Of a stretch of 64,000 nucleotides of DNA, positions 36,700-47,591 are shown in pieces. Made by a program: the position numbers and the translations under genes. The notes beneath the pieces were generated by a model. That model was given only the letters and a program-made list of their open reading frames with translations, had not been told where the DNA came from and searched no databases. The stretch is from Providencia sp. (GTDB taxonomy: Bacteria; Pseudomonadota; Gammaproteobacteria; Enterobacterales; Enterobacteriaceae): the NCBI RefSeq assembly GCF_003533305.1, contig NZ_DOEH01000030.1, forward strand, positions 1 through 64,000, read 5' to 3'. Every line of letters begins with the position of its first letter. The stretch's first letter is position 1.

Positions 36700-37326
36700 A
36701 AGTAAACTCCTTCCAAATGCTGATTATCTGATAATTGATGAAAATTTATCAATATCTAATGAATACTATACCTGCTAATTGAGATAAGTAAGTGTCGTTT
36801 AGATCACATCTAAGCAGATTAACCTTGAAATCATGAATTCATATAACATTTTATAAAACAGTAACATCATTCATTCAATATTAATATATTACCCGAAATA
36901 ATGCGAATTATCCCTAAAGTACTTTACGCTTTGCGGACTACTTTCATCTGTAAAAAACAATCAAATTAAGCCAATTTGAATCAAAAATCGAAGTCTGCCC
37001 CCCAAAATTTGCCGCCAAAAGAAATCGATATAAAAACAAAAACTCTACTTATAAAAATAAGCGCATAGTGACAGTTTTCCACATAACTTTATTAGCTTAA
37101 AATATCGCATTAAGACAAATAATGATGCAATACATTAATTAATACAACAAGGAACAGATACTCTGAGTTTCATCAATATAAACAAATACTAATCACAAAT
37201 TTGATAGCATTGCACTTTTTTTATACAGATTTTTGTCCTACAATAAATTTGTACCCTATAAGTTCAATGTTTTTACTGGTTTTCCTTTGTTACAACTGCG
37301 AAAAGCTAAGTTCTAAGGAGAGGATT
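36700..37326. other. divergent regulatory region uspA-uspB
   Basis: About 620 AT-rich bases between the two stress genes. It must contain both promoters. I see no further gene or a clear operator by eye. Confidence 0.5.
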
Positions 37327-37662
37327 ATGTTCAGTATGATTGTCTTGTTTTGGGCTTTGTGTATTCTTTGCATCATCAATATGATGCGCTATTTTTCTTC
37401 GATTAGAGCTTTATTATCTATTTTAAGAGAGTCCGATCCTCTGCTCTATCTATCTGTCGATGGTAATGGCTTTTTTACCACTCACGGTCAATTAAATAAA
37501 CAACTTAGGCTTGTTCGCTATATTAATAACAAACAGTATCTTGAACATTATGAGCCTGAAGTTATCCTTCGTTGTGAACGAATTCGCAAACAATTTTTGC
37601 TAATCAGTCGATTGAGTATTCTCGTTGTTGTCAGCTTAGTGTCTTTATTTATTACCGGATAA
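37327..37662 (+). CDS. uspB: universal stress protein B
   Basis: 111 residues, the E. coli length, from the ATG at 37327, which is supported by AAGGAGAGG upstream; an in-frame extension to 37201 has no support. Two membrane helices ([16 protein letters not shown] at the N-terminus and [18 protein letters not shown] at the C-terminus) enclose a conserved cytoplasmic part ([33 protein letters not shown]). It is an inner-membrane protein linked to stationary-phase ethanol tolerance, RpoS-dependent in E. coli. Confidence 0.95.
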   Translation: MFSMIVLFWALCILCIINMMRYFSSIRALLSILRESDPLLYLSVDGNGFFTTHGQLNKQLRLVRYINNKQYLEHYEPEVILRCERIRKQFLLISRLSILVVVSLVSLFITG

Positions 37663-37762
37663 CTATTAATTGAGGATAAAAAATCGTATGAGTAACTATT
37701 CATTTTTTGATTGAATCAATAATATGATGAGCTATTTCACTGACTCAATATTTAACCAAAAA

Positions 37763-37796
37763 AAATAGTGATGACCTTCTCAGATCATCACTATTT
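37763..37796. terminator. bidirectional terminator between uspB and pitA
   Basis: A perfect 12-bp stem, AAATAGTGATGA (37763-37774) and TCATCACTATTT (37785-37796), with a ten-base loop and A-rich/T-rich flanks, between convergent genes. Confidence 0.75.
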
Positions 37797-37857
37797 CATC
37801 ATGTTCATGTAACTCATTGACGTTTTTAGCTTGCGCTGAAAAACAAGTTAATTGCTG

Positions 37858-39348
37858 TTAAATAAACAGCAGTGATAACCAATATAATCCACCTGACAAC
37901 ACGATTGATACTGGTAAAGTCAATAACCATGCCAGAGCAATGCTCTTAATTGTCTTGGTCTGTACACCACCACCATCGACAACCATGGTACCTGCAACCG
38001 CAGAAGATAATACTTGTGTCGTTGACACTGGCATACCAGTATAACTCGCAACACCAATGGAAACCGCTGCGGTTACCTGAGCAGAAACACCTTGTGCGTA
38101 GGTCATGCCTTTCTTACCGATTTTTTCACCGATAGTAACGGCAACACGCTGCCAACCAAACATAGTACCGATAGAGAGTGCTAAAGCCACCGCAATAATA
38201 ATCCAAAGTGGTGCATACTCGACAGTATACAGCAGGTCATTACTGAGTTTTTTCAACAAACTTGCATCTTTAGAACTGGTCTCTGGTAATTTAGCGACTG
38301 CGCTTGCTGTATCAGAGATACACATTAATAAGCGACGTGCATGGTTACGCTGATCAGGAGAGAGCTCATCGTAGCTCTGAATGCCGTTGAGCATTGTTTG
38401 AGCTTGATTCAAGATGGCAACAGTACGTGTACTATCACAATGGAACTCACCACTAATTTCATCGACACTTTCGATAGCCGTTGGGGCGTTTTCTATTGCG
38501 TGGTTTAACGCGGGTTTATGTGTTTCGTAGTATTGTTGTAAATGAACAACAGCATCATGCGTTCTCGCGATGTCATAACCGTTAGAATTCATGTTGACAA
38601 CGAAACCAGCTGGCGCAACACCAATTAACACAAGCATGATAAGACCAATGCCTTTTTGTCCATCGTTCGCACCATGAGAGAAACTTACGCCGACGGCGGA
38701 AAGAATCAATGCGGTTCGAGTCCAAAATGGCGGTTTACGCTTACCATCTTTTTTCTCGCGCTCAGCAGGCGTTAAGTGCATACGGCGACGTTTTTTAGTG
38801 CCACTCCAATAACGGCGTAGTATAAATATCATCAACCCTGCAACCATAAAGCCGATAGCGGGAGAAAGAATTAACGAGATGAAAATACTGATCATTTTCG
38901 GTATATTCAGCGCATCAACCACTGAAGAGTCTGTGACTATTGCGTTGGTTAAACCAACCCCAATAATGGCCCCAATCAGTGTATGAGAACTTGATGCAGG
39001 AATACCTAAATACCAGGTTCCAAGGTTCCAAATAATTGCAGCCAATAGCAATGAAAAAACCATCGCAAGGCCGTGAGCAGAACTCACATTAAGCAATAGG
39101 TCCGTCGGTAAGAGGTGAACAATCGCGTATGCAACGCTCAACCCTCCCAGCAAGACGCCGAAAAAGTTAAAAACCCCTGCCATGACGACAGCGAACTGAG
39201 CTCGCATTGCTCGGGTATAAATAACCGTCGCTACCGCATTTGCGGTGTCATGGAAGCCATTTATAGCCTCATAGACCAGCACAAATAGCAGTGCCAGAAC
39301 TAATAATAGACCTGTATGAAATTCTAAACCTGTAAAAAGATGTAGCAT
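37858..39348 (-). CDS. pitA: low-affinity inorganic phosphate transporter PitA
   Basis: 496 residues from the ATG at 39348 ([20 protein letters not shown]), which matches E. coli PitA; the frame is open 24 codons further upstream, but those lack family similarity. The duplicated Pit signature is present: [15 protein letters not shown] near the N-terminus and [13 protein letters not shown] in the middle, with about ten membrane helices and a large central cytoplasmic loop. It takes up metal-phosphate by proton symport. It is divergent from yhiN. Confidence 0.95.
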   Translation of the reverse strand: MLHLFTGLEFHTGLLLVLALLFVLVYEAINGFHDTANAVATVIYTRAMRAQFAVVMAGVFNFFGVLLGGLSVAYAIVHLLPTDLLLNVSSAHGLAMVFSLLLAAIIWNLGTWYLGIPASSSHTLIGAIIGVGLTNAIVTDSSVVDALNIPKMISIFISLILSPAIGFMVAGLMIFILRRYWSGTKKRRRMHLTPAEREKKDGKRKPPFWTRTALILSAVGVSFSHGANDGQKGIGLIMLVLIGVAPAGFVVNMNSNGYDIARTHDAVVHLQQYYETHKPALNHAIENAPTAIESVDEISGEFHCDSTRTVAILNQAQTMLNGIQSYDELSPDQRNHARRLLMCISDTASAVAKLPETSSKDASLLKKLSNDLLYTVEYAPLWIIIAVALALSIGTMFGWQRVAVTIGEKIGKKGMTYAQGVSAQVTAAVSIGVASYTGMPVSTTQVLSSAVAGTMVVDGGGVQTKTIKSIALAWLLTLPVSIVLSGGLYWLSLLFI

Positions 39349-39726
39349 AGACGTTAAGCCATTATATGTTGGACATGAACGCGGCGCATTATCAGTGACA
39401 AACGCTAGCGGTGGAAGCAAAATCTAACCTTTTTTTGATATAACTACCCATCAAAAAAGTACCTCATAGCAATTACTCCATAAATATCAACCAATTGAAT
39501 AAAACAAACTTATTCTGATTTATTGAAACTTTTACGGTAAAAATCCCAGAAAATAAAAGTTATTTCATCTTTTTTGCCGAATTTCCCTAATTATAATACG
39601 TCTTGTGCACTTTTCATTAGTTCTTCATCGAAGCTTTACAATACAACCTCTATGATATGACGTAAAATACACCAATCCATAATGGTAATTACGCTTAAAA
39701 TCAGACATATATAGAGAATTTTTATT
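39349..39726. other. divergent region pitA-yhiN
   Basis: About 380 AT-rich bases containing the promoters of pitA and yhiN. I see no gene or strong repeat here. Confidence 0.45.
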
Positions 39727-40926
39727 GTGAAAAAAATAGACGTTATTATTTTAGGTGCAGGTGCCGCAGGCCTGTTTTGCGCTTCATTGGCAGGAAAACG
39801 TGGTTTAAACACGTTAGTACTCGATAACGGAAAAAAACTTGGCCGAAAAATTCTTATGTCTGGTGGTGGCCGCTGTAATTTCACCAACCTGTATGCCGAG
39901 CACAGTAACTACTTATCAGCGAATCCACATTTTTGTAAGTCAGCACTTGCTCGCTATACACAATGGGATTTTATTGAATTAGTCAGTAAATATAAAATCC
40001 CTTACCATGAAAAAACCCTCGGGCAACTATTTTGCGACAATAGCGCACAAGATATCGTCGATATGTTGAAAAGTGAATGCGACTCTCCTCACATATCGAT
40101 CAAACTGCGCAGCGAAATTACACAAGTTGAAAAAATAGATGATGAATTTATCGTAACTGTTAATGGTTCGCAGGTAAGTGCGCGCTCACTTATTGTTGCT
40201 ACTGGCGGTTTATCCATGCCTGCTTTAGGGGCTACCCCTTTTGGCTATCGTCTTGCAGAACAATTTGGTCACACTATCAAACCCACTCGCGCTGCATTAG
40301 TTCCTTTTACACTCCATAAGCCTTTGCTTGAGGCTTTACAGGTGCTTTCGGGGATCTCCGTCGCCGCGACCGTCACCTCCGCCAACGGGACATTATTCAA
40401 AGAAAATATATTATTTACCCATCGTGGATTATCAGGCCCTGCTATTTTACAGATATCTAACTATTGGGAACCGGGAGAGTATGTAAGTATTAACTTACTG
40501 CCGGACACCGATGTTGACAGCTACTTAACAAATGAAAAACAGCTACATCCTAATCAATCGCTTAAAAATACGCTATCTCAACTATTACCAAAACGATTGA
40601 TAGAAGTATTACAAGAACGTGGACAAATCCCTGACTGCCCGCTCAAGCAGCTGACACATGCACAAATAGACGCATTACATAACACCCTACATGATTGGCA
40701 AGTACAACCCAACGGTACTGAAGGTTATCGCACCGCTGAAGTTACTCTGGGAGGTGTTGATACCGGTGAAATTTCGTCTAAAACAATGGAATCACTCAAG
40801 GTTACGGGATTATATTTTATTGGTGAAGTCATGGATGTAACGGGTTGGTTGGGAGGTTATAACTTCCAATGGGCTTGGAGTTCAGCAGCGGCTTGCGCAG
40901 AAAGCTTACCGAGCAACCCCAAATAA
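39727..40926 (+). CDS. yhiN: HI0933-family flavoprotein YhiN
   Basis: 399 residues from a GTG. The FAD-binding dinucleotide motif VIILGAGAAGLFCASLAGKRG lies at the N-terminus, MSGGGRCNFTN at about residues 45-55 is the family signature, the second dinucleotide region reads SLIVATGGLSMPALGATPFG, and the C-terminal FAD contact is FIGEVMDVTGWLGGYNFQWA. It is a predicted NAD(P)/FAD oxidoreductase of unestablished substrate. In Enterobacterales it usually lies beside pitA, as here. Confidence 0.94.
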   Translation: MKKIDVIILGAGAAGLFCASLAGKRGLNTLVLDNGKKLGRKILMSGGGRCNFTNLYAEHSNYLSANPHFCKSALARYTQWDFIELVSKYKIPYHEKTLGQLFCDNSAQDIVDMLKSECDSPHISIKLRSEITQVEKIDDEFIVTVNGSQVSARSLIVATGGLSMPALGATPFGYRLAEQFGHTIKPTRAALVPFTLHKPLLEALQVLSGISVAATVTSANGTLFKENILFTHRGLSGPAILQISNYWEPGEYVSINLLPDTDVDSYLTNEKQLHPNQSLKNTLSQLLPKRLIEVLQERGQIPDCPLKQLTHAQIDALHNTLHDWQVQPNGTEGYRTAEVTLGGVDTGEISSKTMESLKVTGLYFIGEVMDVTGWLGGYNFQWAWSSAAACAESLPSNPK

Positions 40927-41067
40927 CCACACATTTCGTAGAACACAATATAAGTTAATCCATTGAAAAATAATGGGTAATTTTTAATCTCATATAAATC
41001 ATATAATTGCATTTTAAATTATACCTTATATCATTTTGATTAAAAATAATGCTTTACAAACGATACT

Positions 41068-41091
41068 GATAACTATTATCATTATCATTAC
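41068..41091 (+). promoter_or_regulatory. Fur box in the ryhB promoter
   Basis: GATAACTATTATCATTATCA closely follows the GATAATGATAATCATTATC consensus and overlaps the likely -10 region of ryhB (TATCAT at 41077 or 41083). Fur-Fe(II) should repress ryhB in iron-replete cells. Confidence 0.85.
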
Positions 41092-41096
41092 TTACT

Positions 41097-41194
41097 CGAT
41101 ATGGTCAACTTAGTCACCGTATTCTTGAAAGTACGACATTGCTCACATTGCTTCCAGTGTTTACTTTAGCCAGCCTTGCGCTGGCTATTTTTTT
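41097..41194 (+). ncRNA. ryhB: RyhB small RNA
   Basis: The stretch GTACGACATTGCTCACATTG followed by CTTCCAGT is the conserved pairing core of RyhB, which represses mRNAs of iron-using proteins together with Hfq. It is followed by the terminator stem AGCCAGC (41168-41174)/GCTGGCT (41180-41186) and a T-run, as in E. coli. The 5' third differs from the E. coli sequence. The 5' end is set from the Fur box/-10 position and is approximate. Location immediately upstream of yhhW agrees with the yhhW/ryhB neighbourhood of E. coli. Confidence 0.92.
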
Positions 41195-41348
41195 ATCTAT
41201 TTTCCTATCAGTTCAATCTTATTCAAATTTTTTGGATCCTATAGTGAATGCCAGCTACTTCTCTCTTTATTCTATTTGGTTAAACTATCATCAATACATT
41301 TAGAGCGAGTTTATCCACACTCGATAGCCGCTTTTAGGAGATGACACG

Positions 41349-42047
41349 ATGATCTATTTACGCAAAGCAAACGAACGCGGCCACGCCAACCATGGTTGGC
41401 TTGATAGCTGGCATACTTTTTCATTTGCTAATTATTATGATGAGCAATTTATGGGATTTTCGGCACTGAGAGTCATTAATGAAGACTTTATTGCTGCTGG
41501 GCAAGGGTTTGGTACTCATCCTCATAAAGATATGGAAATATTAACCTATGTGCTTAGTGGCGCAGTAGAACATAAAGATAGCATGGGTAATATGGAACAA
41601 ATTCCAGCGGGTGAATTCCAAATTATGAGCGCAGGTACCGGAATTCGTCACTCTGAATATAATCCTGATGATAAAAATGAACTTCATTTATATCAAATAT
41701 GGATTGTGCCTGAAGAAACCGATATTCAGCCACGCTATGAACAAAAACGTTTTGATTCTCATGATGGTAAGCAACTGGTTCTCTCCCCTGATGCTCGGGA
41801 AGGCTCATTAAAAGTTCATCAAGACATGCAGTTATGGCGTTGGGCGCTCAGTGCAAATGAAGAACAATCTCATGATATTGCGGATAAGCGAGTCATGTGG
41901 ATACAAGTCGTCAAAGGCACTGTTGAAATTAACGGACAAAAAGCCACAACCAGTGATGGTTTAGCTATTTGGCAAGAAAATCACTTAGTGATTAAAGCAG
42001 ATGAAGACAGCGAAATTTTGTTATTTGATTTGCCTTCTGCTGACTAA
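41349..42047 (+). CDS. yhhW: pirin-family protein YhhW (quercetin 2,3-dioxygenase type)
   Basis: 232 residues, collinear with E. coli YhhW (MIYLRKANERGHANHGWLDS, then WHTFSFANYYD). The bicupin metal site is visible as THPHKDMEILTYVLSG with His-x-His and Glu, and HSEYNP. YhhW has quercetinase activity in vitro; the physiological substrate is unknown. TTAGGAG precedes the ATG. It is followed by an intrinsic terminator. Confidence 0.95.
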   Translation: MIYLRKANERGHANHGWLDSWHTFSFANYYDEQFMGFSALRVINEDFIAAGQGFGTHPHKDMEILTYVLSGAVEHKDSMGNMEQIPAGEFQIMSAGTGIRHSEYNPDDKNELHLYQIWIVPEETDIQPRYEQKRFDSHDGKQLVLSPDAREGSLKVHQDMQLWRWALSANEEQSHDIADKRVMWIQVVKGTVEINGQKATTSDGLAIWQENHLVIKADEDSEILLFDLPSAD

Positions 42048-42067
42048 AGACATGTTTTAATTTATTC

Positions 42068-42100
42068 GCCCTGTGTGTTTCCCATGCAGGGCTTTTATTT
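42068..42100 (+). terminator. intrinsic terminator of yhhW
   Basis: GCCCTG (42068-42073) and CAGGGC (42087-42092) with a 13-base loop, followed by TTTTATTT, about 20 bases after the yhhW stop. Confidence 0.75.
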
Positions 42101-42222
42101 ACCAAAGCGTGATAATTGGCACAGGAAGCATTGTCATCAAACCAATTACTCAGAAAGGTATTTATGCAGGAACCCCCTCAAAGCTGCTCAGAAGGTTGTG
42201 GTGACCCTTATTATCGACAAAA

Positions 42223-42245
42223 AAGGCTCTACGTCGTAGAGCCTT
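42223..42245 (-). terminator. intrinsic terminator of pckA
   Basis: AAGGCTCTAC (42223-42232), loop GTC, GTAGAGCCTT (42236-42245). On the minus strand it is followed by a T-run, 30 bases beyond the pckA stop. Confidence 0.85.
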
Positions 42246-42274
42246 CATCATTAAATAAAATATCAACTAATAAC

Positions 42275-43894
42275 TTACTGCTTAGGACCTACTTTCTCTA
42301 ATGCAGCCCCAGCGGGGGTATCAGTGTATTTATCAAAGTTCTTCACAAAACGATCTGCTAAATCTTTCGCTTTTTCATCCCACTCAGATTTATTTGCATA
42401 AGTATTACGAGGGTCAAGGATATTGGTATCCACTCCCGGTAATGCTGTTGGGATATCAAGATCAAACACAGGCAGTTTTTTCATTTCCGCTTTTTCAATA
42501 TCACCACTTAAAATCGCATCAATGATTGCACGTGTATCTTTAATTGAAATACGTTTACCCGTACCATTCCAACCTGTATTCACTAAGTACGCTTTCGCAC
42601 CCGCGGCTTCCATACGTTTAACTAATACTTCAGCGTATTGTGTTGGGTGCAGTGATAAAAATGCAGCGCCGAAACAAGCAGAGAACGTTGGCGTAGGTTC
42701 AGTAACACCACGCTCTGTACCCGCTAACTTAGCCGTAAAACCAGACAAGAAGTGATACTGTGTTTGTTCTGCGGTTAGACGAGAAACCGGTGGTAATACA
42801 CCAAATGCATCCGCTGTTAAGAAGATAACTTTTGTTGCATGACCTGCTTTAGAGATAGGCTTAACGATATTTTCAATGTGGTAGATAGGGTAAGAAACAC
42901 GCGTATTTTCTGTTTTTGAACCATCATTAAAATCAACTGAACCATCCGCTAGCACCATTACGTTTTCAAGTAATGCATCGCGTTTAATTGCACCATAAAT
43001 ATCCGGCTCAGCTTCTTTCGACAGATTGATTGTTTTTGCGTAGCAACCACCTTCAAAGTTGAATACACCATCATCATCCCAACCGTGCTCATCATCACCA
43101 ATTAACTTACGTTTTGGATCAGTAGACAGTGTGGTTTTACCTGTGCCAGATAAGCCGAAGAAAATAGCAACATCGCCTTTTTCGCCAACGTTAGCTGAAC
43201 AGTGCATGGATGCAATGCCTTTTAGCGGTAGAAGGTAGTTCATTATTGAGAACATCCCTTTTTTCATTTCGCCACCGTACCAAGAACCACCGATCAGCTG
43301 CATACGCTCTGTCAGGTTGAAAGCAACAAAGTTTTCTGAATTAAGACCTTGTTCTTTCCAGTTAGGATTCGTGCATTTTGCTCCGTTCATTACGATGAAA
43401 TCAGGCTCAAAACCTACTAATTCCTCGTCTGATGGGCGGATAAACATGTTTTTGACAAAATGTGCCTGCCAAGCGACTTCAGTAATAAAGCGAACTTTCA
43501 AGCGAGTATCAGCATTCGCGCCACAAAAAGCATCAATAATAAATAAACGTTTGCCTGACAATTGCTTAGTAACTAATTGTTTTAAATCAGTCCAAACTGC
43601 TTGAGTCATCGGTTTATTATCATTCTTACCTTTACCTTGGTCAGCCCACCAGACCGTATTACGTGTGACATCATCACGCACGATATACTTATCTTTTGGA
43701 GAACGACCGGTAAAAATACCTGTATCAACAGCAACCGCACCGAGTGTCGTTACTGTTCCACGCTCATAACCTTCAAGTTCTGGCTTAGTTTCTTCCTTGA
43801 ATAACAGCTCATAACTTGGGTTATAAACGATTTCTGCTACATCATGGATCCCGTACTTTTCAAGTTCTTTTAGAGTAATACTTTTAACGCTCAT
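42275..43894 (-). CDS. pckA: phosphoenolpyruvate carboxykinase (ATP)
   Basis: 539 residues from the ATG at 43894, which has GGGAG upstream and matches the E. coli start region; a 14-codon upstream extension is unsupported. The P-loop kinase-1a motif [11 protein letters not shown] lies at about residues 248-258, the metal-binding kinase-2 motif is [20 protein letters not shown], and the substrate arginine/lysine segments are [13 protein letters not shown] and [20 protein letters not shown]. It converts oxaloacetate to phosphoenolpyruvate, the first step of gluconeogenesis. Confidence 0.97.
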   Translation of the reverse strand: MSVKSITLKELEKYGIHDVAEIVYNPSYELLFKEETKPELEGYERGTVTTLGAVAVDTGIFTGRSPKDKYIVRDDVTRNTVWWADQGKGKNDNKPMTQAVWTDLKQLVTKQLSGKRLFIIDAFCGANADTRLKVRFITEVAWQAHFVKNMFIRPSDEELVGFEPDFIVMNGAKCTNPNWKEQGLNSENFVAFNLTERMQLIGGSWYGGEMKKGMFSIMNYLLPLKGIASMHCSANVGEKGDVAIFFGLSGTGKTTLSTDPKRKLIGDDEHGWDDDGVFNFEGGCYAKTINLSKEAEPDIYGAIKRDALLENVMVLADGSVDFNDGSKTENTRVSYPIYHIENIVKPISKAGHATKVIFLTADAFGVLPPVSRLTAEQTQYHFLSGFTAKLAGTERGVTEPTPTFSACFGAAFLSLHPTQYAEVLVKRMEAAGAKAYLVNTGWNGTGKRISIKDTRAIIDAILSGDIEKAEMKKLPVFDLDIPTALPGVDTNILDPRNTYANKSEWDEKAKDLADRFVKNFDKYTDTPAGAALEKVGPKQ

Positions 43895-44042
43895 TTTATT
43901 GCTCCCGATAAACATAACTATTCTGCAGATGATCATAATTCTTTACGACTAATTAACAGCGATAGTTATCAAAGAATTGAAAATGTATAATATTTTTTAA
44001 TCCATAATGAGACTTAGAGCACGTTATAATGCTTTAAAATTA

Positions 44043-44067
44043 CAAAAAAAAGGTGCAGAATTGCACC
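44043..44067 (-). terminator. intrinsic terminator of the igaA-hslR-hslO transcript
   Basis: GGTGCA (44052-44057) and TGCACC (44062-44067). On the minus strand the hairpin is followed by eight T residues, about 30 bases beyond the hslO stop. Confidence 0.85.
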
Positions 44068-44097
44068 CTCATCACATAATTAAGTTGCTAAATCGTA

Positions 44098-44970
44098 TCA
44101 GTGAAGTTGCTGATTTAGTTCATTATTCAACCCCTGAATAGTGGATTCAGTAAATACATAGTGCGAACCGCAAAACTCACACTCCATATCAATTTTTCCA
44201 TCTTTTTGCAATATATCGTTAACATCTTCTTTAGATAAAGTTGCTAAAGTACTTTCACAACGTTCCCGTGAACATGTACAACGAAATTCGACAGATTGTG
44301 GGTCATACAATGTGACATCTTCTTCATGATACAGGCGGTGTAAAACCTCTTTAACATTGAGCTGACTTAATTCCTGACCTTTAATTGTCGCAGTCAATTG
44401 CACCAAATGATCAAAAATATCACGACTAGTGTCATCCGCTGCGGGTAATACTTGCAATAACATACCTCCAGCCGTTGCTTTTCCGTCAACGTCACCAACA
44501 CGAATAAATAAGCGCGTTGGTAGCTGCTCTGATTGAAGGAAATAAGCATCAATACACTCTTCAAGTGTCTCGCCTTCAATAGCAACGATTCCTTGATAAC
44601 GTTCACCTTGTTTTGGTGCGATAGTGATCACCATATGACCGTTACCGATCATTTGTTTTAATGAACTTCCCGCCACAACCGGGCCATCAACACGAGCAAC
44701 GCCGCGCATTTGCTGTAGGTTATCACCCTTAATAACGACTAAGTTTACTGGACCATCACCTTGAATTTGCACCGTAATATCACCGTCAAATTTCAGTGTT
44801 GCCGTTAATAAACTCGTCGCAACAAGAAGTTCACCCAATAAGCCCTTAACGGCCTCAGGGTAGTCATGATTTTCTAAAATACGATGAAAGGTTTCATCAA
44901 TACTGATCATTTGGCCACGAACAGCGTGCTGCTCAAATAAAAAACGATGGAGTTGGTCTTGTTTAGACAT
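44098..44970 (-). CDS. hslO: Hsp33 redox-regulated chaperone
   Basis: 290 residues. The N-terminal substrate-binding domain is followed by the redox switch: CTCSRERC and [10 protein letters not shown] give the four zinc cysteines (C-x-C and C-x2-C, about residues 231-268). Under oxidative plus heat stress the cysteines form disulphides and Hsp33 becomes an ATP-independent holdase. It is downstream of hslR on the same strand, the E. coli arrangement. Confidence 0.96.
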   Translation of the reverse strand: MSKQDQLHRFLFEQHAVRGQMISIDETFHRILENHDYPEAVKGLLGELLVATSLLTATLKFDGDITVQIQGDGPVNLVVIKGDNLQQMRGVARVDGPVVAGSSLKQMIGNGHMVITIAPKQGERYQGIVAIEGETLEECIDAYFLQSEQLPTRLFIRVGDVDGKATAGGMLLQVLPAADDTSRDIFDHLVQLTATIKGQELSQLNVKEVLHRLYHEEDVTLYDPQSVEFRCTCSRERCESTLATLSKEDVNDILQKDGKIDMECEFCGSHYVFTESTIQGLNNELNQQLH

Positions 44971-45031
44971 AATATCTCTCTATTGCTAAGCGCTCTATGA
45001 CTAGGCGGTCCTCGATGACTCAACGTCTAAA

Positions 45032-45442
45032 TTAAGACGACTCATGAGAATTTGTTTGTTTAAATTTTAACAGAGTTCGACGCTCTTTTTTATCAGGTCG
45101 TCGCTCTGGATGTGGCATCGTCAATGCGTTCATTTTACGCGCTTGAGCCACTTTTTCCCGTTGTTCAAGACTAATTTCCGTTTCACGATAAAGTCGCTGC
45201 GCTTCCGGCGCTCCCCTACGTTGACCACTGATTTCAAGGATTTCAATCGTACGCTCATCATTACCTTGTCGCAGTCTAACGGTGGCATTCAACTCAACTA
45301 TCTTTCCAGGTTTAGTTCTTTGCCCATTATAATGCACTTTTCCGCCATCTATCATTTCACGAGCCATTGAGCGCGTTTTATAAAAACGAGCAGCCCATAG
45401 CCATTTATCAAGGCGAATCTGTTCAGTCGAGGGTTGTTTCAT
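45032..45442 (-). CDS. hslR: Hsp15 ribosome-associated heat shock protein
   Basis: 136 residues from the ATG at 45442 with GAGGAAG upstream; the longer frame to 45553 overlaps igaA and is not supported. The S4 RNA-binding domain (RLDKWLWAARFYKTRSMARE, VHYNGQRTKPGKIVELN) is followed by a basic C-terminal tail (PHPERRPDKKERRTLLKFKQ). Hsp15 rescues 50S subunits carrying peptidyl-tRNA. It lies 55 bases downstream of igaA. The yrfG gene that lies between them in E. coli is absent. Confidence 0.96.
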   Translation of the reverse strand: MKQPSTEQIRLDKWLWAARFYKTRSMAREMIDGGKVHYNGQRTKPGKIVELNATVRLRQGNDERTIEILEISGQRRGAPEAQRLYRETEISLEQREKVAQARKMNALTMPHPERRPDKKERRTLLKFKQTNSHESS

Positions 45443-45497
45443 GATGTCTTCCTCAATAATAAGTTTGTAATGAGGCGACCACCGTAGGGGTATTAGA

Positions 45498-47591
45498 CTA
45501 TCTGCGATTGGAAGGATTGTCTGCCTCGAAGCATTTATCGTAATATTGAACAATCTTACGTAAACGCCTTTTGTTATTCAAAACACGAATAACGATCAGC
45601 GAGCCATTTATTAGCACGCAAACCATCAGAAATAGAACAAAAAGAGAGCTACTTACATATTGAGATAGCACCGCAGAATCGGGTTCTTCATGCAAAACAA
45701 TATGTAATGTACCATTAGCGTCAACCGATAAATGAGTAATAATCCCTTCGACATCAAACGGCGTATTAATCAGAATACTCGATAACCGTTGAAGCTCTTG
45801 CCAACGCTGTAATTGCGTCAGGTCATTAAGTGAATTACCCGCTATCAAATCTACTAATGATTTATTTTCGTCACTAATAAGTAGCACACCACCTGGAGGT
45901 GGACTATTTAATTTACGTACTTCTTTATCTATTTCTTTCTTGATAAATTCATATGTGGTGGCTTCAACTAAGTTTTCCAAGGTCTCAGCGCTTCCTCCCC
46001 GCAATAAAACATGCGCACCACTCAACTTTCCAGTTGATGCCTTATTCACAAGAGTCGGCCAATCATCGGTACTACCTAGGTTCGTCAATGCATTCTGTAG
46101 CTTGGAACAAGCGGTATCCTCTTTACATAATGCATTGGTTTTTAATATTATTTCAGAAAAATCAAAAATAATATTCATACCAGATTTCATAATATCTCGT
46201 TGCAATCTTGGGTTTACACCACCAGCATCTTTATCTGGATGAAGTTGACTATTTACCACATGAAGCAATTCAATAGCACGGTCTACAATCTCTGATTCAG
46301 GTTCATTAACCAGACTAACATTATTCCAATACACCCCTGAACAGTCAAAAGGGACAAATAAAGCCTGATTAGCATCATTAAGGTTAGGCGGGCGATAGCA
46401 CATTCCCATCCCCTTAGCGATCAAAGTATCACCGACTTTTAGTTTACGCGTTTCCAATTCCGTTGAATTTGTGACGGTGACTTTTTGTGACCCTTCAAGC
46501 CAAGCAAAACCCAATTTCACAGGTAAACTAATTGATTGATAAGAAAATACTAATGCTAAAACAAATAATGCGCCGACGAGTATGAGAATATTTTTTTTAA
46601 ATCGTTTATAAGGGTAAGAGCGCTCCTCTTCATGAAGAGAAAGGTATTGCCCATGCTTGAGTACATCGCCAGACACATAAAAATCAATATTAGTTGCACG
46701 ATTAAATTCATGTTTTACATAAGGTGCCCAGTGCGTGGGGTAATGAAGATCAACGCCACTAATAGACACTGTTGAAGTATATTTTTTATCTAACTCACCA
46801 AAAAGTTCCCAACGCTTCGGTTGCCCATAAACACACTTAACATCCTCATATTGACTCGGAAACATTTTAGAACGAAATAAAATAAACAAACCAATTACGA
46901 AGCAAATAACTGAAGTAACTAGCCCGACCCCTTGTAAAAGAGGAATCACAATTAACGTCAAATAACCCAAAATAAAGCTTAAACAAATGACTATTGCACC
47001 TAGCCAACCAGAAGAATGATGTAATCGATGCTCTTCTGGCGTTTCTTTGCGTACACGTAATAACTCAATGCTGTGCTGTTCACGTTCCTGAATTGCTGCT
47101 TCCGGTGCTGCGGGTTCAGTAACAGGCTCAACCAACCATTCATTACTAAAATCTTTTAATGAATGACTATTCATAGATACAATGAGTGGTAGATGGTCAG
47201 TCTCAACAATCTCCATCACATTTTGTCGTTGTAAGAAAGGTTCGAGTTGAGAAGGAAGCTGCACTTCAATCGTATCAATAAAATAACGCCAAGGGCTCCC
47301 TTGCTCTTGGCGCAAATTAAAGCGCGTGACCGAATTACATAGCGTGACAATCGTGGCGTTTTTTTTAATTTGCCACACCGTTTGAGGTGTATGTTGAGAT
47401 GTAGAAGCGCAATGATTTAAATATTGAGTGATAGTTTGGTAGTCTGCATCTATCATTTTTCGAAAAGAAGGTGTAGCCAAGGAAGGTATCTGATAGACGC
47501 CAGAATGCCGCCCCCGCCTGAAATACAGGAAGGAAGCCATTATAGTTAGGCTAATAATAATTATAGCCGTTATAATGACGTGGTTAAGCAT
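45498..47591 (-). CDS. igaA: IgaA (YrfF), inner-membrane inhibitor of the Rcs phosphorelay
   Basis: 697 residues (E. coli 711) from the ATG at 47591 with GGGG upstream; a TTG at 47606 is the longer option. Membrane segments lie at the N-terminus (VIITAIIIISLTIMASFLYF), two near residues 205-250 (GAIVICLSFILGYLTLIVIP, SVICFVIGLFILF), one near 345 (ILVGALFVLALVFSY) and one at the C-terminus (LFVLFLMVCVLINGSLIVIR), matching the IgaA topology with a large periplasmic domain. It restrains RcsC/RcsD signalling and is usually essential when Rcs is intact. Confidence 0.94.
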   Translation of the reverse strand: MLNHVIITAIIIISLTIMASFLYFRRGRHSGVYQIPSLATPSFRKMIDADYQTITQYLNHCASTSQHTPQTVWQIKKNATIVTLCNSVTRFNLRQEQGSPWRYFIDTIEVQLPSQLEPFLQRQNVMEIVETDHLPLIVSMNSHSLKDFSNEWLVEPVTEPAAPEAAIQEREQHSIELLRVRKETPEEHRLHHSSGWLGAIVICLSFILGYLTLIVIPLLQGVGLVTSVICFVIGLFILFRSKMFPSQYEDVKCVYGQPKRWELFGELDKKYTSTVSISGVDLHYPTHWAPYVKHEFNRATNIDFYVSGDVLKHGQYLSLHEEERSYPYKRFKKNILILVGALFVLALVFSYQSISLPVKLGFAWLEGSQKVTVTNSTELETRKLKVGDTLIAKGMGMCYRPPNLNDANQALFVPFDCSGVYWNNVSLVNEPESEIVDRAIELLHVVNSQLHPDKDAGGVNPRLQRDIMKSGMNIIFDFSEIILKTNALCKEDTACSKLQNALTNLGSTDDWPTLVNKASTGKLSGAHVLLRGGSAETLENLVEATTYEFIKKEIDKEVRKLNSPPPGGVLLISDENKSLVDLIAGNSLNDLTQLQRWQELQRLSSILINTPFDVEGIITHLSVDANGTLHIVLHEEPDSAVLSQYVSSSLFVLFLMVCVLINGSLIVIRVLNNKRRLRKIVQYYDKCFEADNPSNRR

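Noticed and set aside
42116..42301. 61-codon plus-strand frame between yhhW and pckA
   Set aside because: It reads through the pckA terminator and into the pckA 3' end; composition and start do not support a gene.
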